DNA of 64,000 bases from Gottfriedia acidiceleris (GCF_002128425.1 NZ_NESS01000017.1:1-64000); one strand, 5' to 3'. Counted from the stretch's first letter, positions 51,743 through 62,654 are shown. Numbers and translations: made by a program. The notes: generated from the sequence alone by a model not told the origin.

Positions 51743-52276
51743 TTATAATTTTTCAACAAGATGTAAATCCAGTTCAACCGGTGTTTCTTTATTAAAGAAT
51801 TCTACTAACACAGTCACTTTTTTCTTTTCGAAGTCAATTTCTTTAATTGATCCAGTATAATTCGCAAATGGACCTTCTTTTAATCGAACAACTTCATTTA
51901 CATCTAAATCAAAATCAATTATTTGTTCATCTAGACCCATGTGTTTTAGAATATGTGTAATTTCTTCTTCTAAAAGCGGGGTTGGTTTTGAACCAGATCC
52001 AGCTGAGCCAACGAAGCCAGTTACTCCCGGTGTATTTCGAACTACATACCAAGAATCGTCAGTCATTACTAGTTCAACTAACACATAACCTGGAAACACT
52101 TTACGTTTCGTTACTTTCTCTTTACCGTTCTTCATTTCTACTTCTGATTCTTCTGGAACTATTACACGGAAAATTTTATCCTGCATTCCCATTGTTTCTA
52201 CACGTTTTTCTAAGTTCGCTTTTACTTTATTCTCATATCCTGAGTAAGTATGAACTACATACCATCTTTTTTCCAT
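51743..52276 (-). CDS. nusG: NusG transcription factor
   Basis: 177 residues: NGN domain with KRWYVVHTYSGYENKVKANL, GYVLVELVMTDDSWYVVRNT and GVTGFVG, C-terminal KOW domain VRLKEGPFANYTGSIKEID. Bacillus NusG promotes pausing. The ATG has no nearby ribosome binding site: a GGGGAGGGAAGG tract lies about 20 nt upstream, separated by a small GGAC/GTCC hairpin that could bring it close. Confidence 0.97.
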   Translation of the reverse strand: MEKRWYVVHTYSGYENKVKANLEKRVETMGMQDKIFRVIVPEESEVEMKNGKEKVTKRKVFPGYVLVELVMTDDSWYVVRNTPGVTGFVGSAGSGSKPTPLLEEEITHILKHMGLDEQIIDFDLDVNEVVRLKEGPFANYTGSIKEIDFEKKKVTVLVEFFNKETPVELDLHLVEKL

Positions 52277-52326
52277 GTTAGAGGACTACTCGTCCTTCCC
52301 TCCCCGGTCAACTTTCTTTGCAAATT

Positions 52327-52353
52327 AAAAAACCCGTCACCGGGCTTTTTTTT
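52327..52353 (-). terminator. terminator-like hairpin between secE and nusG
   Basis: Minus strand: AAAAAAAAGCCCGG-TGA-CGGGTTTTTT. It lies between the secE stop and the nusG start, so it probably reduces secE transcript entering nusG. Confidence 0.75.
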
Positions 52354-52390
52354 AAACATTATCACTCATTATAGCACAATTAGTTTTAAC

Positions 52391-52573
52391 TTATTCAAGA
52401 ATAAGTCGAATTAGTTTAGAAAGTCCTGTGTCAATTACAGCGAAGAATACTACAAAGAATAAAACTGTAGCTAATACTGTAATTGTTGAATTAACTAATT
52501 CTTTACGTTTAGGCCATGAAACTTTTTTCATTTCACTTTTTACTTCGCGAAAAAACTTACCGATACGACCCAC
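52391..52573 (-). CDS. secE: SecE, preprotein translocase subunit
   Basis: 60 residues from a GTG at 52573, chosen because GGGGG stands 8 nt upstream and the length equals B. subtilis SecE (59); an ATG five codons earlier lacks a site. VKSEMKKVSWPKRKELVN precedes a single membrane helix. Clamps SecY. Confidence 0.92.
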   Translation of the reverse strand: MGRIGKFFREVKSEMKKVSWPKRKELVNSTITVLATVLFFVVFFAVIDTGLSKLIRLILE

Positions 52574-52700
52574 AGATGCAACCCCCATATATACTAGTTT
52601 AGAGATTTACGAAACGCCCACCTTGTCCAAAAAGTAGTGCATGATCTTTAATTTATATACTGAATAAGGACATTCGCAATTATCATTTATCTTACTTCAT

Positions 52701-52847
52701 TTATTTTGTTTCTTTATGTGTAGTATGCTCGTTGCACGTTTTACAGAACTTTTTCATCTCCAAACGTTCTACAGAAGAGGAATTCTTCATCGTGGAGTAA
52801 TTTCTATTATTGCAATTAGCGCACGACAGGACAACTTTTTTTCTCAT
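52701..52847 (-). CDS. rpmG: ribosomal protein L33, zinc type
   Basis: 48 residues, [20 protein letters not shown] ... [17 protein letters not shown]. Two CxxC pairs (CANC, CKTC) make it the zinc-binding form. Too short for common ORF cut-offs. It lies between sigH and secE exactly as rpmGB in B. subtilis. Confidence 0.95.
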   Translation of the reverse strand: MRKKVVLSCANCNNRNYSTMKNSSSVERLEMKKFCKTCNEHTTHKETK

Positions 52848-52970
52848 GGTGACACCAACCTAATTCATCTATAATTATCCATTAAAAATGTACCATGCGA
52901 ACTTTAAACTGTCAAACTGATTTCTATACCCTGTTTTCCTATGCATTATAACGCTAATTTCTTAATCTAA

Positions 52971-53621
52971 TCAAACCGACAGTTCTCTAATTTCCATATA
53001 TCTTTCAAGCTTTCTTTTTACTCGTTGTAAAGCATTATCAATCGATTTTACATGCCTATTTAACTCTTCTGATATTTCTTGGTAAGAACGACCATCTAAA
53101 TAGAGTGATAATACTTTCCTTTCTAAATCGCTCAATAATTCAGACATTTTAAGCTCTATGTCCACATTTTCTTCTTGGTTGATAACAAGTTCCTCTGGAT
53201 CCATGTTTTTTGTTTCTGTTAAAACATCCAGCAATGTACGATCAGATTCCTCATCATAAATAGGCTTGTCCAATGAAACATATGAATTTAATGGGATATG
53301 CTTTTGTCTAGTTGCTGTTTTAATTGCTGTAATAATTTGTCTTGTAATGCATAATTCTGCAAACGCCTTGAAGGACGAAAGTTTGTCTTCTTTGTAATCA
53401 CGAATTGCTTTGTATAATCCAATCATACCTTCTTGAATGATGTCTTCACGGTCAGCTCCTATTAGGAAATAAGACCTAGATTTGGCTTTAACGAAATTTC
53501 GGTACTTTTGAATTAAAAATGTTAGTGCCTCTTGATCACCCTCTCGAACATATTCGAGAATTACCTCATCTTCTAAAGGTCCATACTCTATCATTAGCTT
53601 CAATTCCTGTTCAACGTTCAA
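52971..53621 (-). CDS. sigH: sigma-H, RNA polymerase sigma factor for early sporulation
   Basis: 216 residues. Region 2 has FLIGADREDIIQEGMIGLYK and FAELCITRQIITAIKTATRQ; region 4 has LSDLERKVLSLYLDGRSYQE and NRHVKSIDNALQRVKRKLE. The TTG at 53621 is preferred: GGAGG is 8 nt upstream, while the GTG at 53630 abuts the GGAGG and cannot be used with it. B. subtilis SigH has 218 residues. It directs spo0A, kinA and competence genes; it is repressed by AbrB in B. subtilis. Confidence 0.95.
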   Translation of the reverse strand: MNVEQELKLMIEYGPLEDEVILEYVREGDQEALTFLIQKYRNFVKAKSRSYFLIGADREDIIQEGMIGLYKAIRDYKEDKLSSFKAFAELCITRQIITAIKTATRQKHIPLNSYVSLDKPIYDEESDRTLLDVLTETKNMDPEELVINQEENVDIELKMSELLSDLERKVLSLYLDGRSYQEISEELNRHVKSIDNALQRVKRKLERYMEIRELSV

Positions 53622-53653
53622 AATTAGCACCTCCGACCAAACAATTTAATTAA

Positions 53654-53682
53654 ATTATACAGCACAAAGAAGAAGGAAACAA
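53654..53682 (-). promoter_or_regulatory. candidate sigH promoter (sigma-A)
   Basis: Minus strand: -35 TTGTTT (53677-53682), 17-bp spacer, -10 TATAAT (53654-53659). It lies 5 bp past the rae1 stop, so sigH can be transcribed apart from the upstream operon. Confidence 0.55.
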
Positions 53683-53686
53683 TAAG

Positions 53687-54238
53687 TCATCGTTCCCCTC
53701 TTCGCCATTTTTCTAAAATTTCTGTTTGTTTTGAATTTAAAGTCTTGCTAATTGTCAGTCTTTGATCAGGTATTTCACTAATTCGACTACTTATCATTTT
53801 TTTATTTTGCGTAACCGATCGATATAGTTCCATTGCAGGTATACGAAGTGCACCTTGTCCAAATATTTGCCATTGCTCAGTAAAGTCAGATGTCGCAACA
53901 TAAATATGATGGTTAACATGTCGAAGCTCAATTGCAAGTTTTTCAATTTTTTCATCAGCCGTTTGGTTTTTTCGAGTAAAAATCACTTCTACCTTTGAAT
54001 TCTTGTCTACCTTTTCGATTCCATTTACAAAATGAGCATCAAATACAACTATTATATACATCCCTGTGTATGCCTTATACTCAGCAAGCTGAGTAATTAG
54101 ATAATCACGTGATTTATCAAAGTCAATATCTCGAAGTTTTCTAAGATTCGGCCAAGCTCCAATCATGTTATAACCATCTACAATAAGAATTTCTTTCTTT
54201 TTATGATCCAAGCGGATGTCTCTTACGATGTATTTCAT
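53687..54238 (-). CDS. rae1: Rae1, ribosome-associated NYN-domain endoribonuclease
   Basis: 183 residues, a PIN-like NYN domain: ILIVDGYNMIGAWPNL with the catalytic Asp, VVFDAHFV, TADEKIEKLA and ATSDFTEQWQIFGQGAL. In B. subtilis Rae1 (YacP) cleaves mRNA in the ribosomal A site. Here the first ~15 residues extend beyond the B. subtilis start, overlapping the rlmB end by 38 nt; a shorter start is not obvious. Confidence 0.93.
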   Translation of the reverse strand: MKYIVRDIRLDHKKKEILIVDGYNMIGAWPNLRKLRDIDFDKSRDYLITQLAEYKAYTGMYIIVVFDAHFVNGIEKVDKNSKVEVIFTRKNQTADEKIEKLAIELRHVNHHIYVATSDFTEQWQIFGQGALRIPAMELYRSVTQNKKMISSRISEIPDQRLTISKTLNSKQTEILEKWRRGER

Positions 54239-54944
54239 ACATTAATAGACTAGCCGCAACAGACGCATTTAACGATGTAACTTTACCGACCATTGGTAAC
54301 TTAATTAGGAAATCACATTTTTCTTTTAAGATCCTGCTCATTCCTTTACCTTCGCTACCAATAATTAAACCAAGAGAAATTTGGCCATCCATGTTTCGAT
54401 AATCATCTGCACCTTTTGCATCAGTACCAAAAATCCAAACTCCTCTTTCTTTTAATTCATCTACAGTTCTTGCTAAGTTTGTTACTCGAGCAACTGGAAT
54501 GTATTCAATCGCTCCAGTAGAAGCTTTAGCAACCGCTGAAGTTAAACCTACTGCTCTTCTCTTTGGAATAATAATTCCATGAGCACCAACTGCATCTGCA
54601 GTTCTCATAATTGAGCCTAAATTATGTGGATCTTCAATTTCATCAAGAATTAAGAAGAACGGTTGTTCGTTTCGACTACTGGCAACTTCAAACAAGTCAT
54701 CAATTTCCACATATTCATATGCAGCTACTTGTGCTACTACACCTTGGTGATTTCCTTTAACCATTCCATCTAATTTCTTATTTGGTGCTGTTTGAACAAT
54801 CACTTTGTTTTGGTTAGCTAATTCTAAAAGTTTATGGATTTGACCTTTATTTGCTCCTTCGCTAACCCATATTTTATTTATATCACGACCTGAACGTATT
54901 GCTTCCATAACTGGATTACGCCCAATAATAAATTCCTCAGACAT
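54201..54944 (-). CDS. rlmB: RlmB-type 23S rRNA 2'-O-methyltransferase (SpoU family)
   Basis: 247 residues from the ATG at 54944, with AAGGAG six nt before. N-terminal substrate-binding domain, then a knotted SPOUT domain: LDEIEDPHNLGSIMRTADAV, VGLTSAVAKASTGAIEYIPV, IIGSEGKGMS, KLPMVGKVTSLNASVAASLL. Targets a 23S guanosine in E. coli (G2251). Between mrnC and rae1. Confidence 0.94.
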   Translation of the reverse strand: MSEEFIIGRNPVMEAIRSGRDINKIWVSEGANKGQIHKLLELANQNKVIVQTAPNKKLDGMVKGNHQGVVAQVAAYEYVEIDDLFEVASSRNEQPFFLILDEIEDPHNLGSIMRTADAVGAHGIIIPKRRAVGLTSAVAKASTGAIEYIPVARVTNLARTVDELKERGVWIFGTDAKGADDYRNMDGQISLGLIIGSEGKGMSRILKEKCDFLIKLPMVGKVTSLNASVAASLLMYEIHRKRHPLGS

Positions 54945-54945
54945 A

Positions 54946-55362
54946 TTATGCTCCTTTATCATTCTCAATAAATTGAATCGCAAAATGTACAATTGTATTG
55001 AGTCTATCTTCATTTTTTAATAAATAATGGTATCCGATTAACGCTTCCATTGCAGTTGCGTATCGATATGTTTGTACATCAGTATTTTTTGGCACAGTTC
55101 CTGATTTTGCATTACGGCCCCTTTTAACAACTGCGACTTCTTCATCTGACAATAGATCAGTTGAAAGCATTTCTCTAATTACTTTAGCTTGTCCTTTCGC
55201 AGAAACAAATCTTGTTGCCGCTCGGTGAAGTTGATTAGGTCTTACTGTCCCTTTTTCAAGGAGGTGATGACGTACATAAATTTCATATACAGCATCACCT
55301 ATATAAGCAAGTGCTAAACTGTTTAGTTGTTTAGCATCAATATTTTGGTTACTTTCAATCAT
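54946..55362 (-). CDS. mrnC: Mini-RNase III, 23S rRNA maturation
   Basis: 138 residues from the ATG at 55362 with GAGGA seven nt upstream. RNase III catalytic domain without a dsRNA-binding domain: [20 protein letters not shown] and [12 protein letters not shown] with the catalytic acidic residues. Matures 23S rRNA ends. It ends 1 bp before rlmB begins and follows cysS by 4 bp. Confidence 0.95.
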   Translation of the reverse strand: MIESNQNIDAKQLNSLALAYIGDAVYEIYVRHHLLEKGTVRPNQLHRAATRFVSAKGQAKVIREMLSTDLLSDEEVAVVKRGRNAKSGTVPKNTDVQTYRYATAMEALIGYHYLLKNEDRLNTIVHFAIQFIENDKGA

Positions 55363-55366
55363 GAAG

Positions 55367-56767
55367 TTATCCTCTTTTCCAGCGAATGCCTTGTGGAGTA
55401 TCTTCAATGATTATATTCATTTCTTTTAATTGGTCACGAATTTGGTCCGCTAATGCAAAATCACGATTTTTACGTGCATCTGTACGTTTTTGAATTAATG
55501 CTTCGATTTCATCATCTAACATTGCTTCTTCTTTAACTAGTGTAATACCTAGTACATTTGATAATTCATCAAAAGTTGCTACTAATTGATTTAATACATT
55601 CGTTGAAGTATGTGTCTCTAGTAAATATTGATTTGCTAATTTAGCTAATTGATATAAAACTGAAATCGCATTAGCTGTATTAAAGTCATCATCCATTACT
55701 TTTGTGAAGACAGTTTTTTCATCTGCTATTTCTTTTAACCATTTATCGTCATCTTCTGTTAAATTAGTACTACTTTCTAAACGGTGTTTACTATTTTGGT
55801 AAGCCGTTTTAATACGTTCAAAACCATTTTTAGCTTCTTGTAAAAGTTCCTCGCTATAGTTAATCGGGTGACGATAGTGCACTGATAACATGAAGAAACG
55901 TAATAACATTGGATCAACGATTTTAATAATGTCATGTACTAATACAAAATTGCCCAATGACTTAGACATTTTTTCGTTGTCAATATTGATGTATCCATTA
56001 TGCATCCAATAATTTGAAAAAGTTTTCCCACTTAAAGCTTCTGACTGAGCAATCTCATTCTCATGGTGTGGGAATGATAAATCTTGACCACCTGCATGAA
56101 TATCGATTGTTTCTCCAAGATATTTCTTTGCCATTGCTGAGCACTCAATATGCCATCCTGGTCTACCTTTCCCCCACGGACTTTCCCAGAATATTTCACC
56201 TGGTTTAGCTGCTTTCCATAGAGCGAAATCTAATGGATCTTCCTTCTTTTCACCAATTTCAATTCTTTCACCAATTCGAAGGTCTTCAATTGATTGGTGT
56301 GAAAGTTTACCGTAACCATCAAATTCCTTTGTTTTAAAATAAACATCACCTTCAGATTCATATGCATAGCCTTTTTTTACTAGCTCATCAATAAACTCGA
56401 TAATAATATCCATATTATCCATTACTCGAGGGTGATTCGTCGCTGTTTTGCAACCTAATGCTTGAACATCTTCAAAATATGCATTAATAAAACGATCTGC
56501 TATCGTTGGGACATCTGAACCTAATTCATTTGCTGCTTTAATTAACTTATCATCAACATCTGTGAAATTTGAAACATAGTTTACTTCATATCCACGATAT
56601 TCAAAATAACGTCTTACTGTATCAAAAACAATTGCAGGTCTTGCGTTACCAATATGAATATAGTTATATACAGTAGGTCCACATACATACATTTTGACCT
56701 TGCCTTCTTCTATAGGCTTAAAATCTTCTTTATTCCTTGTTAATGTATTATAAATTTGAATTGCCAT
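55367..56767 (-). CDS. cysS: cysteinyl-tRNA synthetase
   Basis: 466 residues. HIGH motif in [19 protein letters not shown], with the zinc Cys; other zinc ligands in WHIECSAMA and [18 protein letters not shown] in [12 protein letters not shown]. Attaches Cys to its tRNA. It begins 4 bp after cysE, under the same T-box. Confidence 0.98.
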   Translation of the reverse strand: MAIQIYNTLTRNKEDFKPIEEGKVKMYVCGPTVYNYIHIGNARPAIVFDTVRRYFEYRGYEVNYVSNFTDVDDKLIKAANELGSDVPTIADRFINAYFEDVQALGCKTATNHPRVMDNMDIIIEFIDELVKKGYAYESEGDVYFKTKEFDGYGKLSHQSIEDLRIGERIEIGEKKEDPLDFALWKAAKPGEIFWESPWGKGRPGWHIECSAMAKKYLGETIDIHAGGQDLSFPHHENEIAQSEALSGKTFSNYWMHNGYINIDNEKMSKSLGNFVLVHDIIKIVDPMLLRFFMLSVHYRHPINYSEELLQEAKNGFERIKTAYQNSKHRLESSTNLTEDDDKWLKEIADEKTVFTKVMDDDFNTANAISVLYQLAKLANQYLLETHTSTNVLNQLVATFDELSNVLGITLVKEEAMLDDEIEALIQKRTDARKNRDFALADQIRDQLKEMNIIIEDTPQGIRWKRG

Positions 56768-56771
56768 CGTT

Positions 56772-57416
56772 TTACTTCCTTTCAGATATTCTCATTAAAC
56801 TTCTTAGCTCTTCTAATTCCGCTTCTAGTTGTAGTAGTCGATCCGCTACTGGGTCAGGTAGATCACAGTGATCAAATTGATTATTTACTCTAATTCCATC
56901 TTGAACAACTATCTTACCAGGTATACCAACTACAGTAGTATTATTTGGAACATCCTTTAGTACAACTGAATTTGCACCAATTTTTGCATTTTCTCCGATT
57001 GTGATTGATCCTAGAACTTTTGCTCCAGTAGCTACTAATACCCCACTCAATAAGGTTGGATGTCGCTTACCTTTTTCCTTCCCTGTTCCACCTAATGTTA
57101 CCCCTTGATAAATAGTAACATCATCACCTATTTCACATGTTTCTCCAATTACAACTCCTGCTCCATGATCGATAAAAAATCGTCTACCAATTTTCGCCCC
57201 TGGATGAATCTCAATTCCTGTTAAAAACCGAGCAAACTGTGAAATACTTCTTGCAATAAAGTGCCATTTTTTCCGATTGAAATAATGAGCAAATCGATAA
57301 AGCCATAATGCATGTAAACCAGCATACGTAAGAATTACTTCTAAATAGCTAGTAGCGGCTGGATCGCGTTCAAAAATCGTCGCTACATCTTCCTTCATGT
57401 ACTTTAGCATCTTCAT
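56772..57416 (-). CDS. cysE: serine O-acetyltransferase
   Basis: 214 residues, the short Gram-positive form. A helical N-terminus then a left-handed beta helix of hexapeptide repeats: [60 protein letters not shown]. Acetylates serine for cysteine synthesis. The Cys-responsive T-box is immediately upstream. Confidence 0.96.
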   Translation of the reverse strand: MKMLKYMKEDVATIFERDPAATSYLEVILTYAGLHALWLYRFAHYFNRKKWHFIARSISQFARFLTGIEIHPGAKIGRRFFIDHGAGVVIGETCEIGDDVTIYQGVTLGGTGKEKGKRHPTLLSGVLVATGAKVLGSITIGENAKIGANSVVLKDVPNNTTVVGIPGKIVVQDGIRVNNQFDHCDLPDPVADRLLQLEAELEELRSLMRISERK

Positions 57417-57460
57417 TTCCCCTTAAAGAATTTATTAAGAATTTGATTTTTTTCTCTATA

Positions 57461-57507
57461 AAAAATAAAAAGCGTCCCTGTGTACATAACATACACAGAG
57501 ACGCTTT
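57461..57507 (-). terminator. terminator of the cysE T-box
   Basis: Minus strand: AAAGCGTCTCTGTGTA - 7-nt loop - TACACAGGGACGCTTT (G-U allowed), followed by TTATTTTTTATAG. It is the off-state structure opposite the T-box antiterminator. Confidence 0.9.
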
Positions 57508-57705
57508 ATGCGCGGTTCCACTCTGATTAGATAAAAATAAATTATCTCAACTCATGTAATGTAACGGTTTCCACCGCCTTAGCCTACTAAAACGTATTTT
57601 TCGGCTAAGGACTCAAGGGGGCACTTCCATGACTACCGTTAAAATCACTTTCACCAATGTGATTCTCTCTGGGTAACGAGTAACCATTTACTTTTCCCTA
57701 TCAAC
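57461..57705 (-). promoter_or_regulatory. T-box riboswitch controlling cysE-cysS
   Basis: Minus strand carries the T-box sequence AGAGTGGAACCGCGC (57510-57524) just before the terminator, in a 339-bp leader between gltX and cysE. Stem I occupies about 57600-57705. A candidate specifier codon is UGC (Cys) at 57621-57623 within GGAAGTGCCCC; it agrees with the genes but has not been placed by a fold. Uncharged tRNA(Cys) would favour antitermination. Confidence 0.9.
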
Positions 57706-57755
57706 ATTTTACCTATATGAATATTACTTATATATATTACAAATCAATCAAAATG

Positions 57756-59216
57756 TTAACCAATTATTTGTTGTAAACGAGCAATAACTTTTTCTTTTCC
57801 TAGCAAAGTCATCGCAGCAGGTAATTCCGGACCATGACATTGACCAGTAGTTGCAACTCGAATTGGCATAAATAACTTTTTGCCTTTTTGTCCAGTCGAC
57901 TTTTGAACTGATTTCATTGCAGCTTTAATCGAATCAACTGTAAATTCTTCAGAAGCTTTAAGTTCTTCAACTAATGCAGAAAGTACTTCCTTTACTTGCT
58001 CTTCCGAAATAACAGCTTGCTCTTCTTCACCGAATGTTAATACTTCTTTGAAGAATAAGCTTGATAATTCTACAATTTCAGCACCAAAGCTCATTTGGTC
58101 TTGATATAAAGCTACTAGGTTAGTAACCCACAGATTTTCATCTGCAGTGCGTTCTTCATTTACAAAACCAGCTTTAATTAGATGTGGTAATGAAATTTCT
58201 ACAACTTTTTCTAATGGTTGCTCTTTAATATAACGATTGTTAATCCAAGTTAATTTTTGCTTATCAAACATAGCTGGAGCAGAGCTTAAACGACTAGGAT
58301 CGAAAATTTTAATAAATTCATCCTTGCTGAAAATTTCTTCTTCACCAACTGGTGACCAACCAAGAAGAGCAATAAAGTTAAATAATGCTTCTGGTAAGTA
58401 ACCAAGATTTTGATATTGTTCAATAAATTGTAATACAGATTCGTCACGTTTTGAAAGCTTTTTACGGTTTTCGTTTACGATTACTGCCATATGACCGAAA
58501 TCTGGAGCATCCCAATTTAATGCACGATATACCATTAATTGTTTAGGAGTATTAGAAATATGCTCTTCCCCGCGCAGTACGTGACTAATTTTCATTAATG
58601 CATCGTCAACTACTACAGCGTAGTTATAAGTAGCGATTCCGTTCTTTTTAACAAGAACCCAGTCGCCGATATCTTTTGATTCAAATTTAATATTTCCACG
58701 AACGATATCTTCCCACTCATACGTATCGTTTGCTGGTACTGCAAAACGAATAGTGTGTTCTGCACCTGCTTCTTCTTTTGCAGCTCTTTCTTCAGCTGTT
58801 AAATGACGGCATTTTCCGCTATAACGTGTAGTTGGATGACCAGCGGCTAATTGGGCTTCACGTTCTGCTGCAAGCTCTTCCTCAGTACAATAGCACCTGT
58901 ATGCATGACCATTCTCAATTAATTCATTAGCATATTGTTTGTATAAGTCTAGTCTTTCTAGTTGACGATAAGGACCGTACTCGCCACCTTTATCTGGACC
59001 TTCATCCCAATCAATACCTAACCAGTGTAAATATTTCGCTTGGCTTTCTTCGCCACCTTCAACATTACGTTCTATATCAGTATCTTCTATACGTAATACC
59101 ATATCACCATTAAAATGCTTAGCAAATAAATATACATATAACGCAGTACGTGCGTTTCCAATATGTAAATGACCTGTTGGACTAGGTGCATAACGAACTC
59201 TTACTCTATTTGACAT
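57756..59216 (-). CDS. gltX: glutamyl-tRNA synthetase
   Basis: 486 residues. [19 protein letters not shown] holds the HIGH-like motif, [13 protein letters not shown] follows, and KMSKS is KLSKRDES. The C-terminal anticodon-binding region is full length. In bacilli it also charges tRNA(Gln) for the amidotransferase route. It precedes the cysE T-box. Confidence 0.98.
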   Translation of the reverse strand: MSNRVRVRYAPSPTGHLHIGNARTALYVYLFAKHFNGDMVLRIEDTDIERNVEGGEESQAKYLHWLGIDWDEGPDKGGEYGPYRQLERLDLYKQYANELIENGHAYRCYCTEEELAAEREAQLAAGHPTTRYSGKCRHLTAEERAAKEEAGAEHTIRFAVPANDTYEWEDIVRGNIKFESKDIGDWVLVKKNGIATYNYAVVVDDALMKISHVLRGEEHISNTPKQLMVYRALNWDAPDFGHMAVIVNENRKKLSKRDESVLQFIEQYQNLGYLPEALFNFIALLGWSPVGEEEIFSKDEFIKIFDPSRLSSAPAMFDKQKLTWINNRYIKEQPLEKVVEISLPHLIKAGFVNEERTADENLWVTNLVALYQDQMSFGAEIVELSSLFFKEVLTFGEEEQAVISEEQVKEVLSALVEELKASEEFTVDSIKAAMKSVQKSTGQKGKKLFMPIRVATTGQCHGPELPAAMTLLGKEKVIARLQQIIG

Positions 59217-59258
59217 TTATAGACACTCTCCACTGAATAATTAATATACTTTATTAGT

Positions 59259-59738
59259 TTAAGCCTTCTTTTGTAACAATACAACCGCTTGGGATGCAAT
59301 TCCTTCTTTTCTACCTGTAAAACCTAATTTTTCAGTTGTTGTTGCTTTTACATTAATACAATCAGATGTCGTTTCAAGCAGCTCTGCAATTCGCTCTCTC
59401 ATTAATTGGATATATGGTGCCATTTTAGGCGCTTGAGCAATAATCGTACAATCTGCGTTAACTAACTCATAGCCTTTATCCTTAACAATATGAAATACGT
59501 GTTGAAGTATTTTTGCTGAATCAGCATCTTTAAAAGCTGGATCCGTATCTGGGAAATGTCTACCTATATCTCCCTCACCGATAGCCCCAAGCAATGCATC
59601 CGATATTGTATGAAGAAGAACATCGGCATCAGAATGACCTAATAAACCTAATTCGTAGGGAATCTCAATTCCACCAATAATTAATGGGCGATTTTCTGCA
59701 AAAGCATGAACATCAAACCCTTGTCCAATTCTAAACAT
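59259..59738 (-). CDS. ispF: IspF, 2-C-methyl-D-erythritol 2,4-cyclodiphosphate synthase
   Basis: 159 residues: [19 protein letters not shown] with metal-binding Asp/His, [20 protein letters not shown] with the second His, and [18 protein letters not shown]. Fifth step of the MEP isoprenoid pathway. 11 bp behind ispD. Confidence 0.97.
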   Translation of the reverse strand: MFRIGQGFDVHAFAENRPLIIGGIEIPYELGLLGHSDADVLLHTISDALLGAIGEGDIGRHFPDTDPAFKDADSAKILQHVFHIVKDKGYELVNADCTIIAQAPKMAPYIQLMRERIAELLETTSDCINVKATTTEKLGFTGRKEGIASQAVVLLQKKA

Positions 59739-59749
59739 GTAAACACCTT

Positions 59750-60436
59750 CTAACTTCTATATTGTTCATAAATTGTTTCAGCAAAAAACAAATCTTCCTT
59801 AGTTGTTACTTTTATATTGTTATAATCTCCATTTACTACAAAAACTTTACTTCCGTTCCATTCAACTAAGCTTGCATCATCAGTTCCTAAATAACCATTT
59901 TCAATTGCTTTTTGATGCGCTTCCATTAAGCATTTGTATGAAAAAGCTTGGGGAGTCTGTACTCCCCAAAGTGTAGAACGATCGATTGTTTCAATGACTT
60001 CTTGATCTATAACCTTCTTAATTGTATCTTTCATTGGAACAGCACAGATAACTGCCTCATGTTCATTCATCTTTTCAAGAATCCGCTCAATTACTGCATT
60101 TGTTACAAAAGGTCTCGCCCCGTCATGTACTAAAATAAAACTTTCAGTATCTTTAATTGACACTAGACCATTATAAACACTTTCTTGTCTTTCTGCTCCA
60201 CCTTTTACATAGGTTATTTTATGTTGAATAAAGCTTGGCAAATTTAAAGTTTCAAAGAACTGTCTTTCAGATTCTTTAATCGGTAAGATAATCTCATTGC
60301 AACGATGATCTTCGCCAAATACTTTTAATGTTAATTCAATAATTGGCGAGTTAATTATTTTTAAAAATAATTTATTATAGCCTGCACCCATTCGTGAGCC
60401 AGAACCCGCTGCTGGAATGATGACCTTATATTGCAT
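59750..60436 (-). CDS. ispD: IspD, 2-C-methyl-D-erythritol 4-phosphate cytidylyltransferase
   Basis: 228 residues: nucleotide-binding [37 protein letters not shown] and [14 protein letters not shown]. Third step of the MEP pathway. 20 bp behind the PIN-TRAM gene, upstream of ispF. Confidence 0.97.
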   Translation of the reverse strand: MQYKVIIPAAGSGSRMGAGYNKLFLKIINSPIIELTLKVFGEDHRCNEIILPIKESERQFFETLNLPSFIQHKITYVKGGAERQESVYNGLVSIKDTESFILVHDGARPFVTNAVIERILEKMNEHEAVICAVPMKDTIKKVIDQEVIETIDRSTLWGVQTPQAFSYKCLMEAHQKAIENGYLGTDDASLVEWNGSKVFVVNGDYNNIKVTTKEDLFFAETIYEQYRS

Positions 60437-60456
60437 TTTACGTATACCCCTCTAAC

Positions 60457-61530
60457 TTACTTTACTTTTGCAAAAATCATACGACCTGCAGAAGTTTGTA
60501 GTACGCTCGTAACGACTGTATCTACTCGTTTACCAATTGATTCTTTACCGTCTTCTACAACGATCATTGTACCATCGTCTAAATATGCAACACCTTGTAA
60601 TTTTTCTTTACCTTCTTTTACTACAAAAGCAGTTAATACTTCCCCAGGTAATACTACTGGTTTAATTGCATTTGCTAGATCGTTAATATTCCAAACTTTA
60701 ATTTGCTGAAGTTCACTAACTTTGTTTAAATTAAAATCATTTGTCACTAAAATACCATTTTTTAATTTAGTAAGCTTTACTAATTTTGCATCTACTTCAG
60801 GAACATCTTCAAAATCCCCTTCGTAGATTTCAACTTTCATAGCTAGATCTTTTTGGATTCTATTTAGAATATCTAATCCTCTTCGCCCTCTATTACGTTT
60901 TAACGTATCCGAGCTATCGGCTATATATTGTAATTCTGCTAATACAAATTGTGGAATCACAATTGTTCCTTCTATGAATCCGGTTTGACAAATATCAGCA
61001 ATACGACCATCAATGATTACACTAGTATCTAAAATTTTAACTGGAATATCGAATGATGTATCTTGCTCTTCAGCAGCCTTTTTCTTAGCTGCCCTTGAAG
61101 ATAAAGTAAATAAACTTAATAATTCTTCTCTTTTTTTAATCCCAACTTGAAAACCTAAATATCCTAATAAAATCGTAACAACTATTTGAATAATTGATGA
61201 AACATACTGTAATCTAATTGAGTCAATTGGCAATGAAATAAGAAATGCCAGAATAAGTCCAAAAACAAGTCCTAAACTACCAAACAAAATCATTGAAATA
61301 GGAGCTTTTAATAATTTCTCCTCAATATACTTGATAAACGTTACTGTTGGATCAACTAACCAAAGCGATAAAATAAAAAAGATCACTGCTCCACTTAAAG
61401 CTTGCACATAAGAATTATGCAAAATATTAGGTAACTCTGTTTTTAACAGTTTATCTAATAGTGGAAAAAGTACTAATCCTAAAGTACTTCCGACAAAAAT
61501 ATAAATAACTTGAACGATCCTCTTTATCAA
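60457..61530 (-). CDS. yacL: PIN/TRAM-domain membrane protein (YacL)
   Basis: 357 residues: four membrane helices (about 5-110), then a PIN nuclease-like domain beginning ILDTSVIIDGRIADICQTGF with Asp residues at the usual places, then a C-terminal TRAM domain (about 290-350). No confirmed function in Bacillus. The start is TTG with GGAGG and spacing 7, matching the B. subtilis MLKRIVQ start. It lies between disA and ispD, in its conserved place. Confidence 0.92.
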   Translation of the reverse strand: MIKRIVQVIYIFVGSTLGLVLFPLLDKLLKTELPNILHNSYVQALSGAVIFFILSLWLVDPTVTFIKYIEEKLLKAPISMILFGSLGLVFGLILAFLISLPIDSIRLQYVSSIIQIVVTILLGYLGFQVGIKKREELLSLFTLSSRAAKKKAAEEQDTSFDIPVKILDTSVIIDGRIADICQTGFIEGTIVIPQFVLAELQYIADSSDTLKRNRGRRGLDILNRIQKDLAMKVEIYEGDFEDVPEVDAKLVKLTKLKNGILVTNDFNLNKVSELQQIKVWNINDLANAIKPVVLPGEVLTAFVVKEGKEKLQGVAYLDDGTMIVVEDGKESIGKRVDTVVTSVLQTSAGRMIFAKVK

Positions 61531-61580
61531 TTCGCCACCTCCTTTAAATAAATAATTAACTCTATCTTAGACGAAATAAC

Positions 61581-62654
61581 TTAGTTATGTCTATTGATAT
61601 ACAGTTGCTCCTGAATTCGTTTTAGTCCTTCTTTGATTTTTTTCGCACGAATTTCACCAATTCCATCAACATCATCTAACTCATCAAGAGTAGCTTTGTA
61701 GATCCCTTTAAGGTGCTTAAATCGCTGTGTTAAATTTTCAATAACTAGCGGCGGTAGTCTAGAAATTTTCATCAACATACGATACCCTCTAGGCTCTACC
61801 ATTTCTTCAAGATTTGTGTTATTCGGATAACCAAGCAATTTAATAATGGCATGATCCTCTAACAATTCTTCATTAGCTAGTTCTTGGAGTTTTTGCAAAA
61901 TACTTTTAGGATCTTGTTCCTTATTATAATGATAATCCTTTATTAAAAGTAATGCCTCCTCCTCAAGGTCCGAAATGATCTCAATTAACTGTAATTCGAT
62001 CAGTCTTCCTTCATCACCAAGCTCAATTACATAGTTATTAATTTCATTTTTAATCCGAAGAACCATTTCAACACTATGTAAAACATTTACAACTTCAAAT
62101 AATGTAACTAGTTCTTCAAACTCTAAAATACTAAGTGAAGTAATTCCTTGATTCCACACAATTTTATATTTTTCAAGAGTCTGAATCGCCTGATTAGCCT
62201 TTGTTAAAATTACACCAATATCCCGCAGTGTATAGCGCAGATTACCTTTATATAAGGTAATAACATTACGTCTTTGCGAAATAGCAATTACTAAGTTTCC
62301 TGTTTGTCTTGATACTCGTTCTGCAGTTCGATGGCGCATACCAGTTTCTTTTGTAAAGATTGATTGATCTGGTATCAATTGTGCATTTGCCAACAGGATT
62401 TTTGTCCCAGTTTCATTTAAAATGAGTGCTCCATCCATTTTTGCTAATTCATATAAGCTAGCTGGAGAGAAAGGGTCATTAATATGAAAACCACCATCGA
62501 CCATTTCTTTTGTTTCATCATTAAAGCCAAGTACAATTAATCCACCAGTCTGTGCTCTAAGTACGTTATCAATGCCATCACGCAATGGTGTACCTGGAGC
62601 AATCATTTCTAAAACTGGCAACATTGATTTAGCTTTTTGTTTTTGATCCTCCAT
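61581..62654 (-). CDS. disA: DisA, diadenylate cyclase and DNA-integrity scanning protein
   Basis: 357 residues: N-terminal DAC domain with [11 protein letters not shown] and [15 protein letters not shown] (DGA and RHR motifs), linker, C-terminal helix-hairpin-helix DNA-binding domain [18 protein letters not shown]. Makes cyclic di-AMP and pauses at DNA lesions. It starts 2 bp after radA, so the two are translationally coupled. Confidence 0.97.
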   Translation of the reverse strand: MEDQKQKAKSMLPVLEMIAPGTPLRDGIDNVLRAQTGGLIVLGFNDETKEMVDGGFHINDPFSPASLYELAKMDGALILNETGTKILLANAQLIPDQSIFTKETGMRHRTAERVSRQTGNLVIAISQRRNVITLYKGNLRYTLRDIGVILTKANQAIQTLEKYKIVWNQGITSLSILEFEELVTLFEVVNVLHSVEMVLRIKNEINNYVIELGDEGRLIELQLIEIISDLEEEALLLIKDYHYNKEQDPKSILQKLQELANEELLEDHAIIKLLGYPNNTNLEEMVEPRGYRMLMKISRLPPLVIENLTQRFKHLKGIYKATLDELDDVDGIGEIRAKKIKEGLKRIQEQLYINRHN

